A stretch of 64,000 nucleotides of DNA from Chryseobacterium binzhouense (GCF_007474545.1 NZ_VKOG01000002.1:248001-312000), one strand, 5' to 3'. Shown: positions 45,504 to 54,684, numbered from the stretch's first letter. Notes: a model not told the origin generated them from the letters alone. Made by a program: numbers and translations.

Positions 45504-45584
45504 ATGTTGAACATTATTAATAGAATTATTTTTGGATTAACTCACTACCACAGTGAGAAATCTGATTGTTGTTGTCACTGTTGA
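45504..45584 (+). CDS. 26-residue Cys/His-rich peptide
   Basis: The ATG at 45504 opens a frame MLNIINRIIFGLTHYHSEKS followed by DCCCHC and a stop. The N-terminus is amphipathic or hydrophobic; the tail holds four Cys and a His, with HYH before it. It follows promoter 4 by 37 nt. A metal-binding micropeptide is the obvious reading. Translation is not proven, but promoter placement and composition support it. Confidence 0.55.
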   Translation: MLNIINRIIFGLTHYHSEKSDCCCHC

Positions 45585-45689
45585 GGACTATATTCAAACC
45601 CGATAATACACTTTACTTTTTCTGGGTTTGGCAAATACCAATCCAACTCAAATTGATAAACAATTTTTTAATTCTTACAAATATTAATA

Positions 45690-47045
45690 ATGAAACAAAA
45701 TATTCAAGAGAGTGCCCTTGAGACAGGTTTGTCCAATCACTCTAAAACTAAAATAAAAAAATCCCCAGCCATTGTTATTGCATTAGCATTTATCGTCTTA
45801 GTATTTGATGGCTATGATTTAGTAGTATACGGAACAATAGTAAAATCTATTCTAGCTTATGAAGCATGGGGGTTAACTACCGCTGAAACAGGCTCTATAA
45901 ATAGTCTGGCTCTTGTGGGAATGGCAATAGGGTCACTTACTGTTGGCTACCTTACAGATTTAATTGGACGTAGAAAAGTTTTAATTGGAGCAGTCACATT
46001 TTTTTCTCTCTTTATGATTGCGACGGCGTTGGCTCCTACACCGTTTCTGTTCGGGCTTTTTCGCTTTATTTCTGGTTTAGGTCTCGGTGGTGTAATCCCT
46101 ACAGCAGTAGCTACAACAGTAGAGTTTTCAAGAGCAGGGCGTAAAAATTTCAATAACGCTTTAATGTTTTCCGGTTATTCTATGGGAGGTATTTTCGCCG
46201 CATTGTTGGCTATCGGTTTAGTAGAAACAATTGGTTTCCGTGGAATGTTAGGGATCGGTGCATTGCCATTAATTACCGTTGTACCACTATTACTCTATTA
46301 TCTCCCTGAAAGTCCGGTATATTTAAGATCAAAAGGTCGCATTAGAGAAGCAGATACAATTATAGCAGAATACGGCTTAACACCCATAGAACCAACTTCG
46401 CCAATTAAAAAAGAAGTTCGGCAAGTCGAAAAAAAACGCAATCCTTTATTGGCAATCTTTACAGGTCGCTGGGCATTGATTACAATTGTGTTTTTGCTCG
46501 CAGCTATTTCTGGTCAGATTTTAATCTATGGACTTAATACGTGGTTGCCTACGTTATTAACTATTGCAGGTTATTCGGCTACTTCAGCATTAACGTTCTT
46601 GTTGGTCACGAATGCTGGAGCAGTAGCAGGTTCGCTAATTGCTTCCCCATTGGCAGACAAGTTCGGAGCAAAAAGAGTTGTTTCAGCGGCATTTGCGATG
46701 GCAGGCATTGCATTATTCCTAATGGCTCTTGGCTTTAGTACAGGAGACGGTAATGGATGGTCTATGAGCCTTACTTACCTGCTTGTAGCCGTAGTTGGTT
46801 TCGGCTCCATAGGTGCACAAATTTTGTTGAATGGCTTTATCGCTACCTATTATCCCGATGCCACTCGTGGTACAGCTTTAGGTACTATCCTTGCAGTAGG
46901 TCGTATAGGTGCAGCAGTTGCAATCATTCTTGGCGGTATTCTTATCGCATCAGAACTGTCCAACTTTGCTAATTTTGCCGTGTGGGCAATACCTGCAATT
47001 CTTGGTACTATTATCGTATTGAGCATTCCAAATAGTCAAAAGTAA
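45690..47045 (+). CDS. MFS transporter, AAHS (aromatic acid:H+ symporter) type
   Basis: The 451-residue protein has 12 predicted membrane helices, the AAHS signature FDGYDLVVYGTIVKSIL in helix 1, YLTDLIGRRKVL after helix 2 and LPESPVYLRSKGR after helix 6. Members take up benzoate-like or other aromatic acids. Its place next to reductase, OYE, KstD-like and SDR genes suggests uptake of a cyclic organic acid. It is followed by a strong terminator. Confidence 0.83.
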   Translation: MKQNIQESALETGLSNHSKTKIKKSPAIVIALAFIVLVFDGYDLVVYGTIVKSILAYEAWGLTTAETGSINSLALVGMAIGSLTVGYLTDLIGRRKVLIGAVTFFSLFMIATALAPTPFLFGLFRFISGLGLGGVIPTAVATTVEFSRAGRKNFNNALMFSGYSMGGIFAALLAIGLVETIGFRGMLGIGALPLITVVPLLLYYLPESPVYLRSKGRIREADTIIAEYGLTPIEPTSPIKKEVRQVEKKRNPLLAIFTGRWALITIVFLLAAISGQILIYGLNTWLPTLLTIAGYSATSALTFLLVTNAGAVAGSLIASPLADKFGAKRVVSAAFAMAGIALFLMALGFSTGDGNGWSMSLTYLLVAVVGFGSIGAQILLNGFIATYYPDATRGTALGTILAVGRIGAAVAIILGGILIASELSNFANFAVWAIPAILGTIIVLSIPNSQK

Positions 47046-47067
47046 CCTTATAAAATTAGAGGAACAG

Positions 47068-47100
47068 ACACCCGTTGTAATAATTACAACGGGTGTTTTG
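47068..47100 (+). terminator. Terminator of the MFS gene
   Basis: A perfect 13-bp stem (47068-47080 with 47084-47096, ACACCCGTTGTAA/TTACAACGGGTGT) with a 3-nt loop is followed by TTTTG. Confidence 0.88.
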
Positions 47101-47131
47101 CATTGCATCAACAATACAATTTTGCAATTCA

Positions 47132-47195
47132 GTAAATATCATAAATCTAAAAAGGAATTGCATAATATTTAGGATAACAATTGTGCTGAAATTTG
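47132..47195 (+). promoter_or_regulatory. Metal-regulon promoter 5 (azurin)
   Basis: GTAAATATCATAAATC begins at 47132; TTTG of GAAATTTG begins at 47192, exactly 60 nt later. The azurin ATG at 47231 follows 39 nt on. Confidence 0.65.
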
Positions 47196-47230
47196 CAGTA
47201 TCAGATAACAATTTTAAAATTACATAGAAA

Positions 47231-47740
47231 ATGAAAAAGTTAGTTTTAGGCTTGTCAGTAATCATATTTACTGCCTGTAACAACAATAAGAAAACAGAAC
47301 AAAGTGTACAGGAAAACAATCAGCCTGTATTAGAACAAACAACTGTCCCGACAGAACAAGCAAACGAAGTTGAGTTGACCATCAGTGGCGGTGATGATAT
47401 GAAATTTGATAAAACCGAACTTAAAGTAAAAGAAGGACAAACTGTAAAGCTGATTCTTAAGCATACCGGAAAAGCTCCGATTGAAGCAATGGGACATAAT
47501 GTTGTTATTCTTGCACAAGGTACAGACTTCAATGCTTTCGCTAATGCAGCAATCAACGCTAAAGATAATGGCTATATTCCAAAAGAAATGGAAAAAGCCG
47601 TTATTACCAAAACAGATATGATTGGTGGTGGACAAACTGCCGAAATTACTTTTACTGCTCCTGCAAAAGGTTCTTATGATTTTTTATGCTCTTTCCCAGG
47701 CCACTACATCTATATGAAGGGTAAGTTCATTGTAGAATAA
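47231..47740 (+). CDS. Azurin-type blue copper lipoprotein
   Basis: The 169-residue protein has a lipobox (IIFTACNN) and an Asn/Gln/Glu-rich linker, then a cupredoxin domain with type 1 copper ligands: His in MGHNVV, then Cys and His in FLCSFPGHY and Met in YMKGKF. It matches azurin, an electron carrier and periplasmic copper protein. It has its own metal-regulon promoter. Confidence 0.9.
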   Translation: MKKLVLGLSVIIFTACNNNKKTEQSVQENNQPVLEQTTVPTEQANEVELTISGGDDMKFDKTELKVKEGQTVKLILKHTGKAPIEAMGHNVVILAQGTDFNAFANAAINAKDNGYIPKEMEKAVITKTDMIGGGQTAEITFTAPAKGSYDFLCSFPGHYIYMKGKFIVE

Positions 47741-47759
47741 AATCATAATTTTAAAATCA

Positions 47760-47823
47760 GTAAAAGTCACAAATCTTACAAGGAATACCATAATAATAAG
47801 TATCAAATTAAGACGGAAATTTG
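47760..47823 (+). promoter_or_regulatory. Metal-regulon promoter 6 (HMA chaperone)
   Basis: GTAAAAGTCACAAATC begins at 47760; TTTG of GAAATTTG begins at 47820, exactly 60 nt later. The ATG at 47847 follows 27 nt on. Confidence 0.65.
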
Positions 47824-47846
47824 TTAAACATTAAAAATAAGATAAA

Positions 47847-48086
47847 ATGAAAAATTTGGAATTAAGCATACCAGACATGCAAAGTGCTCACTGCCAATCA
47901 AGAGTAAATGGAGCAATCAAAGATATTAATGGCGTTACTATTGAAAAATTAGAAGCAGGGAAACTTGCTGTTTCAATAGAGAATGATAGTGTGAAACAAG
48001 AGTTGGTCCAGGCTATTGAGAAAGCTGGCTACAAAGTAGATGGCGGAGATAGCGAAAAAACGTCAAGCTGCTCTTGCTGCGTGTAA
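47847..48086 (+). CDS. HMA-domain metallochaperone with non-canonical site
   Basis: The 79-residue protein has a ferredoxin-like HMA fold (IPDMQSAHCQSRVNGAIKDI). The usual MxCxxC is MQSAHC, so the first Cys is Ser and a His precedes the remaining Cys. A C-terminal SSCSCCV tail adds Cys ligands. The first HMA domain of CopA has the matching SEHC. It probably delivers copper to CopA or AraC-type sensors. Confidence 0.8.
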   Translation: MKNLELSIPDMQSAHCQSRVNGAIKDINGVTIEKLEAGKLAVSIENDSVKQELVQAIEKAGYKVDGGDSEKTSSCSCCV

Positions 48087-48188
48087 GTTCAATATTGCTC
48101 GGGGATTTGCTGAATATATCCCTGGGCTTTTCTCCATTTACTCTTAGGGTACCAAAACAGTGTTTCCCAATCTCTAACATAAAAAGTT

Positions 48189-48593
48189 ATGTTACATCAA
48201 TTAAAATTAGGTGACTGTTCGGATGTAATAACGAAAGTACACCGGGTAGCAGATCAGATTATTCAGACCCAATTGGATACAGGTTCATCTGCTCCGTTTG
48301 CGATTCAGATAACAAGCGAACTCAATACGGATTATCAAGAACTGAACAATCTGTTTCTTTTAAAATGTGATGTCAGCCTTGAAATTATATTTACAAAGCG
48401 AATAATTGAAAAGGTAAAAGAATTGCTGGTATATACCGAGCAAACTATCACGCAAATTGCAAAATCGTTAGGTTATAAAAAAGCTTCGGAGCTTACCGAG
48501 CAATTAAAGACCTATACAGGATTAACGTCTGCCCATTTCAAACAGATAAGAAAAAACAAGCTGGCAATTATCAGAAGACAGCAAGAAAAGTAA
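48189..48593 (+). CDS. AraC-type HTH regulator lacking the HMA domain
   Basis: This 134-residue protein resembles the C-terminal two thirds of the HMA-AraC fusions (KRIIEKVKELLVYTEQTITQ; then KTYTGLTSAHFKQIRKNK). It keeps one Cys in LGDCSDV near the N-terminus and another (LKCDVS) near residue 60, but no CxxC. It may respond to a different signal or act as a competitor at the same promoters. It lies 100 nt after the HMA chaperone gene. Confidence 0.78.
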   Translation: MLHQLKLGDCSDVITKVHRVADQIIQTQLDTGSSAPFAIQITSELNTDYQELNNLFLLKCDVSLEIIFTKRIIEKVKELLVYTEQTITQIAKSLGYKKASELTEQLKTYTGLTSAHFKQIRKNKLAIIRRQQEK

Positions 48594-48628
48594 AACGAAA
48601 TTTAATTATCAAATATCATGTTTTGATG

Positions 48629-48666
48629 AACCTCTCTTTGTGAACAACAAGTAGAGGTTTCCTTTT
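48629..48666 (+). terminator. Terminator of the short AraC gene
   Basis: AACCTCT (48629-48635) pairs with AGAGGTT (48653-48659), followed by TCCTTTT. Confidence 0.6.
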
Positions 48667-48698
48667 AAAGATAACAAAGCAGATAGAAATTATTTAAA

Positions 48699-49769
48699 AT
48701 GAAGAAATTTACGTGGCGAACCCATAAAACTGTGAAGGAAACACAGGATACTCTGACCATATACTTTGAAACAGATCAACAACAATTTTCCTACTTGCCT
48801 GGTCAGTATCTAAACATCAGATGCACCATAGATGGAGAGATAGTAATTAGGTCGTATTCATTTAGTTCCAAACCCTCAGATCCTAATCCAGCTATTACAG
48901 TAAAAAGAGTAACTGGAGGAAAAATGAGTAACTATATTTTTGAAAATGCAGACCAAATAGAAATATGGGAAATTGAAGCACCGTTTGGGAATTTTGTTTT
49001 GGAAGATACAATAGCTGGACAATCCAAAATAGTTCTTTTGGCCGGTGGTAGCGGTATCGCACCTTTATTCTCTATGCTCAATAGTATTGATAGTAGTCGT
49101 CAAATTCCCTTACTGATATACAGTAATAAAACGCCAAGTGAAACTATTTTTTATAATGAACTGGAAACTTTAGAGATAAATGAAAGTCTCGAAATATGCT
49201 ATTCCTTTACTTCCCCCGAATTTATCTCTACTAAAATCAATCATATTGCAGGACGATTCTCTCTATTGGTACTTCGTTCCATAATCAAACGACTTGTTCC
49301 TGAAATAAACGATGCCCATTACTACATTTGTGGACCTACCGGCTTAATGGATTTATATAAAAATGCCTTAACAGGACTGAATATTCCAGAAGAAAATATT
49401 CATTTGGAATATTTCGACCCAGTTCCAGTTGATGTGGGAGATTTGGAAACTGACGGTGTTGTAAAAGATGTGATTGTAAATTACTATGAGGACTACTACG
49501 AGAATGATGAAAAGCAGACCTATGAATGCACATCACTCATTGAGGTGCAGCCGAAGCAATCTCTTTTGGATGCAATGAAAGAGCATCATATCAAAGTAGC
49601 GAGTTCCTGCAAAAACGGAACCTGTGGGGCTTGTTGGGCAGTAAAAACAGATGGCGAAGTACGGATGCTCCATAATGGGGCTCTGACAGAACAGGATATT
49701 GCCGAGGGAATAATTTTATTGTGCCAAAGCTATCCGACAAATGCGGATGTATGTGTAACTGTATCGTGA
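48699..49769 (+). CDS. Ferredoxin-NAD(P)H reductase with C-terminal 2Fe-2S domain
   Basis: The 356-residue reductase has an FAD domain (RSYSFSSKP, about residue 51), an NAD(P) domain (VLLAGGSGIAPLFSML; YYICGPTGLMD) and a plant-type ferredoxin domain with CKNGTCGACWA and a later Cys in LLCQSYP. This is the layout of PaaE/HcaD-type electron donors of ring hydroxylases. No oxygenase is in the window. It may supply electrons to the OYE or KstD-like enzymes or to an outside partner. Confidence 0.85.
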   Translation: MKKFTWRTHKTVKETQDTLTIYFETDQQQFSYLPGQYLNIRCTIDGEIVIRSYSFSSKPSDPNPAITVKRVTGGKMSNYIFENADQIEIWEIEAPFGNFVLEDTIAGQSKIVLLAGGSGIAPLFSMLNSIDSSRQIPLLIYSNKTPSETIFYNELETLEINESLEICYSFTSPEFISTKINHIAGRFSLLVLRSIIKRLVPEINDAHYYICGPTGLMDLYKNALTGLNIPEENIHLEYFDPVPVDVGDLETDGVVKDVIVNYYEDYYENDEKQTYECTSLIEVQPKQSLLDAMKEHHIKVASSCKNGTCGACWAVKTDGEVRMLHNGALTEQDIAEGIILLCQSYPTNADVCVTVS

Positions 49770-49865
49770 ATAAGAAAAACGATATTGATTAAATAATATG
49801 CTGTTAAGCCTTTAATTTGATATTAAAATACTGACGACATATCGAAATAGCTAGAGATGTGCAAC

Positions 49866-50414
49866 TTACTCTTTTGTAACTACTTTAATTCCGTTCATAA
49901 GCAATTCTAATGTTCGCTCAATGGCAGATTGACCAGACATCTGAACATATGCAACTGCGCCACCTACCATTGATATTAATATCAGTAAATCTTTTTCACA
50001 ACAAAAGTCATCTCGTAATAAGTTGCTATTTTTTGCGAGTTGAATTGGTTTTTCGAAAATCTCAAACAATCTGGAAGAAGTCAAGGTTTGTTCCTGTCCG
50101 TTGATATAAGGTAAAAAGTTATGATATTCCACCCGTTGTATCAATACCTTTTTTAACAACAGATAGAATCCATTTTTGTTTTCATGCAATGCTTTAGCGT
50201 ATAAATCAAGTTGATCTAGATTGTAATGAAATACTGCCGACACAAGAGCTTCCCGATCCGGAAAATGACGATAAAAAGTCATTCTGGAAACATCAGATTC
50301 TTTGGCAATTTCAGTCAATGGAATATCTATTCCTTTCTCCATGAATAGATTCAAAGCAGTTTTTACAATTTTTACTTTATTTTGAACAGAATCGGATCTA
50401 GCTTTCAAATTCAT
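49866..50414 (-). CDS. TetR-family repressor
   Basis: The 182-residue protein has an N-terminal HTH (PLTEIAKESDVSRMTFYRHF, about residues 32-55) and a helical ligand domain. It is divergent from the OYE-KstD-SDR operon. The palindrome at 50452-50474 in between is a typical TetR operator, so it probably represses that operon and itself. Confidence 0.87.
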   Translation of the reverse strand: MNLKARSDSVQNKVKIVKTALNLFMEKGIDIPLTEIAKESDVSRMTFYRHFPDREALVSAVFHYNLDQLDLYAKALHENKNGFYLLLKKVLIQRVEYHNFLPYINGQEQTLTSSRLFEIFEKPIQLAKNSNLLRDDFCCEKDLLILISMVGGAVAYVQMSGQSAIERTLELLMNGIKVVTKE

Positions 50415-50451
50415 ATAATGATTTTAATTGGTGCAAAATTAATAATTTTTT

Positions 50452-50496
50452 AAATGTTACACTATGTAACATTTATTTGTTATTTGTTTATCTTTG
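50452..50496. promoter_or_regulatory. TetR operator and OYE promoter
   Basis: AAATGTTAC-ACTAT-GTAACATTT (50452-50474) is a perfect 9-bp-arm palindrome. TATCTTTG (50489-50496) is a full -7 box for the OYE gene at 50523. The operator covers the -33 region. Confidence 0.78.
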
Positions 50497-50522
50497 ATAA
50501 GAAACAATAACTTCAATATCCT

Positions 50523-51731
50523 ATGAATGCAATTAATCCTGATAAAGTATTTTCACCCACAAAACTAGGACCTATTATTCTTCCGAATCGGGTTATAAAA
50601 GCGGCAACTAGTGAAGGTAGAAGCCCTGACGGAAAAGTTACACAAGCATTAATAGACTTCCATGTGGGCTTTATACAAGGAGGGGTTGGTATGACAACTA
50701 TTGCCTACTGCGCTATTTCCGCAGAAGGTTTTGCAGCACCGGGAGAAATTTTGATGATTCGTGAAAATATTTCAGGCCTCAAACAATTTACGCAGGCGAT
50801 GCATAAGGCTGGCGGAAAAGCCTCCGCACAGTTAGGGCATGCCGGTCCCGTGGCCACCAAACAAATCACAGGTGTACAACCAATCGCTCCGTCAAGGTTT
50901 AGAAGTCCTTCTAGTTTTCAGGTTTGTCGTGAAATCGGCCGAGAGGAAATGAAAACCATTATCAGGCAATTTGCGGATGCCGCAGAAGTCGCTGCTGATG
51001 CCGATTTTGATGCGATCGAACTTCATTTTGGACATTTATATCTGGTATCTTCTTTTTTTAGTCCCTGGATCAACAAAAGAAAAGATGAATACGGCGGTTC
51101 TATTGAAAATCGTACACGTTTTGCAAAAGAAATCCTCCTTGCGGTAAAAGAACGGGTGAAAGACCGCCTGGCAATTATTGTTAAAATGTCTATGGATGAT
51201 GGTATTAAAAACTCAATCTGGTTAGATGAGTCCACACAAACAGCAAGAATTCTGGACGAAACAGGCGCTGTTGATGCGTTTGAGCTAACGATGGGATCTT
51301 CGGTAAAAAATCAAATGTATCTGTTCAGAGGTGAAACTGATTTAGAGGGCATGTCAAAAACACAGAAAGGAATTTTCAGATTGGGGGTAAAATGGTTTGG
51401 AAAATTAGTGTTAGGTGAATACCCGTACGAACATCTTTATATGCTTAAATCGGCTCGTCAATTCCAGACAGTAGTGAAAAATGCCCAACTGATTCTGTTG
51501 GGAGGAATTAATGATTATGCGCATTTGCAAACGGCTATGCAGGAAGGTTTTGACTTTGTTGCGATGGGAAGGGCGTTACTTCGCGAGCCTGATATCATCA
51601 ATAAATTAAAAGATAATCCGTTGGGAAGAGGAAGATGTATTCAATGCAATAAATGTATGTCCACTGTTTTTCAGACAACCAACTGTGTTTTTATACCCAA
51701 ATACGCCACTTCTTCTAAACTACCTGTATAA
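50523..51731 (+). CDS. Old yellow enzyme-like NADH:flavin oxidoreductase
   Basis: This 402-residue FMN enzyme has NRVIKAATSEGRSPDGKVTQ, an AQLGHAGP segment, and SPWINKRKDEYGGSIENRTR. A C-terminal Cys set (CIQCNKC, about residue 375) recalls the Fe-S region of dienoyl-CoA-reductase-type members, although the second domain is missing. The common HxxHGYL is HFGHLYL here. Such enzymes reduce activated C=C bonds. It is the first gene of the TetR-controlled operon. Confidence 0.85.
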   Translation: MNAINPDKVFSPTKLGPIILPNRVIKAATSEGRSPDGKVTQALIDFHVGFIQGGVGMTTIAYCAISAEGFAAPGEILMIRENISGLKQFTQAMHKAGGKASAQLGHAGPVATKQITGVQPIAPSRFRSPSSFQVCREIGREEMKTIIRQFADAAEVAADADFDAIELHFGHLYLVSSFFSPWINKRKDEYGGSIENRTRFAKEILLAVKERVKDRLAIIVKMSMDDGIKNSIWLDESTQTARILDETGAVDAFELTMGSSVKNQMYLFRGETDLEGMSKTQKGIFRLGVKWFGKLVLGEYPYEHLYMLKSARQFQTVVKNAQLILLGGINDYAHLQTAMQEGFDFVAMGRALLREPDIINKLKDNPLGRGRCIQCNKCMSTVFQTTNCVFIPKYATSSKLPV

Positions 51732-51754
51732 ATTATAATTAAAAAAGACTGAAT

Positions 51755-53446
51755 ATGAGCAAGAAAGAAATAATCCCGGGGCCAACAGCCACAGATATTA
51801 CCGTAGATTTGGTAGTTGTAGGTTCGGGAACCGGTATGGCAGCTGCACTAGCAGCCCATGAATTAGGATTAAAAGTATTAGTTATCGAAAAAACAGCTTT
51901 GGTTGGTGGCTCTACTGCACGCTCCGGTGGTGCATTTTGGATACCGGCAAATCCTGTTTTGAAACAAGATGGTTCCGATGATACATTGAAAGATGGAGAA
52001 ACATATTTAACGAATTTAGTTGGAGATAATGCTCCTAAATCCCGTTGGGAAAACTTCTTGCAAAATGGTTCAGCAGCAGTAGAAATGTTGGAGAGAACCA
52101 CGCCTATGAAATTCTTTTGGGCAAAAGGATATTCAGATTATTTCCCAGAAGTTGCAGGTGGTAAAGTCTTAGGAAGAACATGCGAATGTCGTCCTTTCAA
52201 TATGAACTTATTAGGAAAAGACACAGCAAGGTTTCGTCCCGGCCAACTTGAGGCACCTGTACCTGTACCCGTGACAGGCTACGATTACAAATGGCTCAAC
52301 TTAATGAAAAAAACACCATTTAAGTCTATACCAATTATGCTGAAAAGAGGAATTCAGGGAATTGGTGGGTTATTGATTGGAAAAAGATTAGTTGGTGGTG
52401 GCCAGGCACTGGCTTCAGGGATGTTTGCTGGTTTAATTCGCTCAGGTGTACCGGTTTGGACCAATACTTCAATTACAGAATTATTGTTTGATGGTGATAA
52501 AGTAACTGGAATAAAAGCGGTTCAAAACGGAAAATTGGTTCAGATAAATGCGACGAAAGGTGTGGTTTTGGCAGGAGGCGGATTTGATCATAATATGCTA
52601 ATGCGCCACCAATACCAATCTCCCTCTTTAAAAAATGTAAGTTTAGGCAGCGAAGGCAATACAGGTGATACCATTCTGTTAGGAGAAAAGATTGGAGCGG
52701 AAATTACCAATATGACTTCAACATGGTGGTTTCCTGCGATAGCTCCGTTAACAGAAGAAGGCGAACCACAAGTATTATTGGCAGAGCGTTCGCTTCCGGG
52801 ATCATTTTTGGTAAACTATACGGGAAAAAGGTTTATAAACGAAGCGGTGGATTATATGAGTTTTGGACAAATCGTTTTAGAACAGGAAAAGTATGGAACG
52901 CCTATAAAAGATATGTGGTTGATTTTTGATCAGAACTACAGAAATAGTTATCTGCTTGCCGGCACACTTTTTCCGGGAATGAAAATTCCACAAGAGTGGT
53001 TTGATGCAAAAATTGCTTTTACGGCTGAAAATGCATCTGAACTGGCTCAAAAAGTGGGATTACCTGTCGAAGCATTTACGGAAACATTTGGCAGGTTCAA
53101 CACCATTGCAGCTACAGGAAAAGATACCGATTTTGGAAAAGGAAACAGCGCTTACGACCGTTATTATGGAGATCCAACACAAATGCCTAATAATTGTCTT
53201 CGATCGCTTTCTGGAAAATTATATGCGGTAAAAATCGTTTTATCAGACTTGGGAACATGCGGTGGAATGATGACAAACGAACAGGGACAAGTATTGAAAA
53301 CCAATCAGACCGCTTTCCAAGGTTTGTACGCTTTGGGAAATAATGCCTCAAATATTTTTGGAAATAAATATCCCGGAGCTGGCGGAACCATCGGGCAGGG
53401 ATTGGTATTTGGTTATATTATAGCACATCACGCAGCAAAAAAATAA
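51755..53446 (+). CDS. 3-ketosteroid-1-dehydrogenase-like FAD protein
   Basis: The 563-residue protein has an FAD-binding start (VVVGSGTGMAAALAAHE), KTALVGGSTARSGGAFWIPA and a C-terminal FGNKYPGAGGTIGQGLVFGY, the characteristic blocks of KstD-type dehydrogenases including the conserved Tyr and Gly of YPGxG. It would introduce or remove a double bond next to a ring ketone. The substrate is unknown. It lies 23 nt after the OYE gene. Confidence 0.83.
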   Translation: MSKKEIIPGPTATDITVDLVVVGSGTGMAAALAAHELGLKVLVIEKTALVGGSTARSGGAFWIPANPVLKQDGSDDTLKDGETYLTNLVGDNAPKSRWENFLQNGSAAVEMLERTTPMKFFWAKGYSDYFPEVAGGKVLGRTCECRPFNMNLLGKDTARFRPGQLEAPVPVPVTGYDYKWLNLMKKTPFKSIPIMLKRGIQGIGGLLIGKRLVGGGQALASGMFAGLIRSGVPVWTNTSITELLFDGDKVTGIKAVQNGKLVQINATKGVVLAGGGFDHNMLMRHQYQSPSLKNVSLGSEGNTGDTILLGEKIGAEITNMTSTWWFPAIAPLTEEGEPQVLLAERSLPGSFLVNYTGKRFINEAVDYMSFGQIVLEQEKYGTPIKDMWLIFDQNYRNSYLLAGTLFPGMKIPQEWFDAKIAFTAENASELAQKVGLPVEAFTETFGRFNTIAATGKDTDFGKGNSAYDRYYGDPTQMPNNCLRSLSGKLYAVKIVLSDLGTCGGMMTNEQGQVLKTNQTAFQGLYALGNNASNIFGNKYPGAGGTIGQGLVFGYIIAHHAAKK

Positions 53447-53454
53447 TAAGATAT

Positions 53455-54204
53455 ATGAGACTAAATAATAAGGTAGCAATAATAACTGGGGCAGCTTCCG
53501 GAATGGGGGAAGCTATGGCTTATTCTTTTGCCAAAGAAGGAGCAAAAGTAGTAGCGACCGATATTCAAAAAGATAAATTAGAAACTATTGTACAAAAAAT
53601 CAAATCAGATGGTGGTGATGCCATTGCTCTAGTACATAACGTATCAAAACGGGAAGACTGGTTTGAAAAAGTGCTTCCAGAAACAATCAGCGTTTTTGGA
53701 AAACTGGATATTTTAATCAATAATGCTGGGATTTCAGTGGCAGTTCCTTTTGAAGATCAAACCGAAGACACCTGGAAAAAAGCATATGACATCAACATAA
53801 ACAGCGTGATGCTGGGAATGCAGGCCGCACTACCACACCTGAAAGAAAGAGGCGGGAGTATCGTGAACATTTCGTCTATTGCCGCTTTAACCGGAATGTC
53901 AGGTCCCGGAGTTTATACGGCTTCCAAAGGTGGGGTTTCAGCAATTACCAGAGCAGCCGCCGTGGATTTCGGACCTTTTGGAATTAGAGTAAATGCCATT
54001 AATCCGGGCTATATCTTAACACCTATGAGCGAGGCATTTTTGAATAGTCCAGACTATCAAGCCTATTTTTTAGGAATTATTCCGATGAAAAAATTGGGAA
54101 TGGCTGAAGATATTTCGAATGCTGCATTATTCTTGGCATCAGAGGAAGCAAAATACATTACAGGAGTAAATTTACCAGTAGATGGTGGAACAACAATCAA
54201 ATAA
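53455..54204 (+). CDS. Short-chain dehydrogenase/reductase
   Basis: The 249-residue SDR has the NAD(P)-binding TGAASGMGEAMAYSF, NNAGI, catalytic Ser in IVNISS and the YTASKGG active site. C-terminal NPGYILTPM and GVNLPVDGGTT are typical. It probably oxidises or reduces a hydroxyl or ketone on the same cyclic substrate as the OYE and KstD-like enzymes. It lies 8 nt after the latter. Confidence 0.9.
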   Translation: MRLNNKVAIITGAASGMGEAMAYSFAKEGAKVVATDIQKDKLETIVQKIKSDGGDAIALVHNVSKREDWFEKVLPETISVFGKLDILINNAGISVAVPFEDQTEDTWKKAYDININSVMLGMQAALPHLKERGGSIVNISSIAALTGMSGPGVYTASKGGVSAITRAAAVDFGPFGIRVNAINPGYILTPMSEAFLNSPDYQAYFLGIIPMKKLGMAEDISNAALFLASEEAKYITGVNLPVDGGTTIK

Positions 54205-54225
54205 TGTATCCCTATATTAATATTC

Positions 54226-54261
54226 AAAAGCCAGGTTACAACAATTTAACCTGGCTTTTTT
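54226..54261 (+). terminator. Terminator of the OYE-KstD-SDR operon
   Basis: AAAGCCAGGTTA (54227-54238) pairs with TAACCTGGCTTT (54247-54258), followed by T residues. Confidence 0.88.
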
Positions 54262-54372
54262 ATCTTCTCATTTATCAAAAAGTTATGTTAATAGTATTGT
54301 TTATTAAACAAGAACATAATTTTTTCTAATAACTTTCTATTAGGTCCTTAAATCAAATTGAAAATACAATTT

Positions 54373-54684
54373 CTACTCATTTTTAAGGGATAATTTCCTA
54401 AGCATCGCAGCACTCATTCCATCTGTATAAGCACCGTAAGCAGTGACCAAAATTCCCTTTAAGCCATCTTTTGAGGCTATTCCATAAACAGTAGATTCAT
54501 CACTGGGGTTGCTATCTCCCTCATATCGGTAGACTTGCTCAATTTCAAAGTCATCAATAGTATATTTATTGTTGCCACAAATTAAGCAGTTGTCTTCAAG
54601 ATTAAAATCTACATCGTAACCTTCCTTGCGAAGATTTTCAATCGCTACCAACACTGTGGCATATTTGTACATTACATTTGTCAT
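54373..54684 (-). CDS. Conserved hypothetical protein
   Basis: The 103-residue protein has an N-terminal helix (AIENLRKEGYDVDFNL), CLICGN, the block DDFEIEQVYRYEGDSNPSDE and YGIASKDGLKGILVTAYGAY. I recall this as a small conserved Bacteroidota family sometimes loosely labelled phosphoribosylpyrophosphate synthetase; nothing in the sequence supports that activity. It is transcribed opposite to the surrounding cargo. Confidence 0.65.
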   Translation of the reverse strand: MTNVMYKYATVLVAIENLRKEGYDVDFNLEDNCLICGNNKYTIDDFEIEQVYRYEGDSNPSDESTVYGIASKDGLKGILVTAYGAYTDGMSAAMLRKLSLKNE

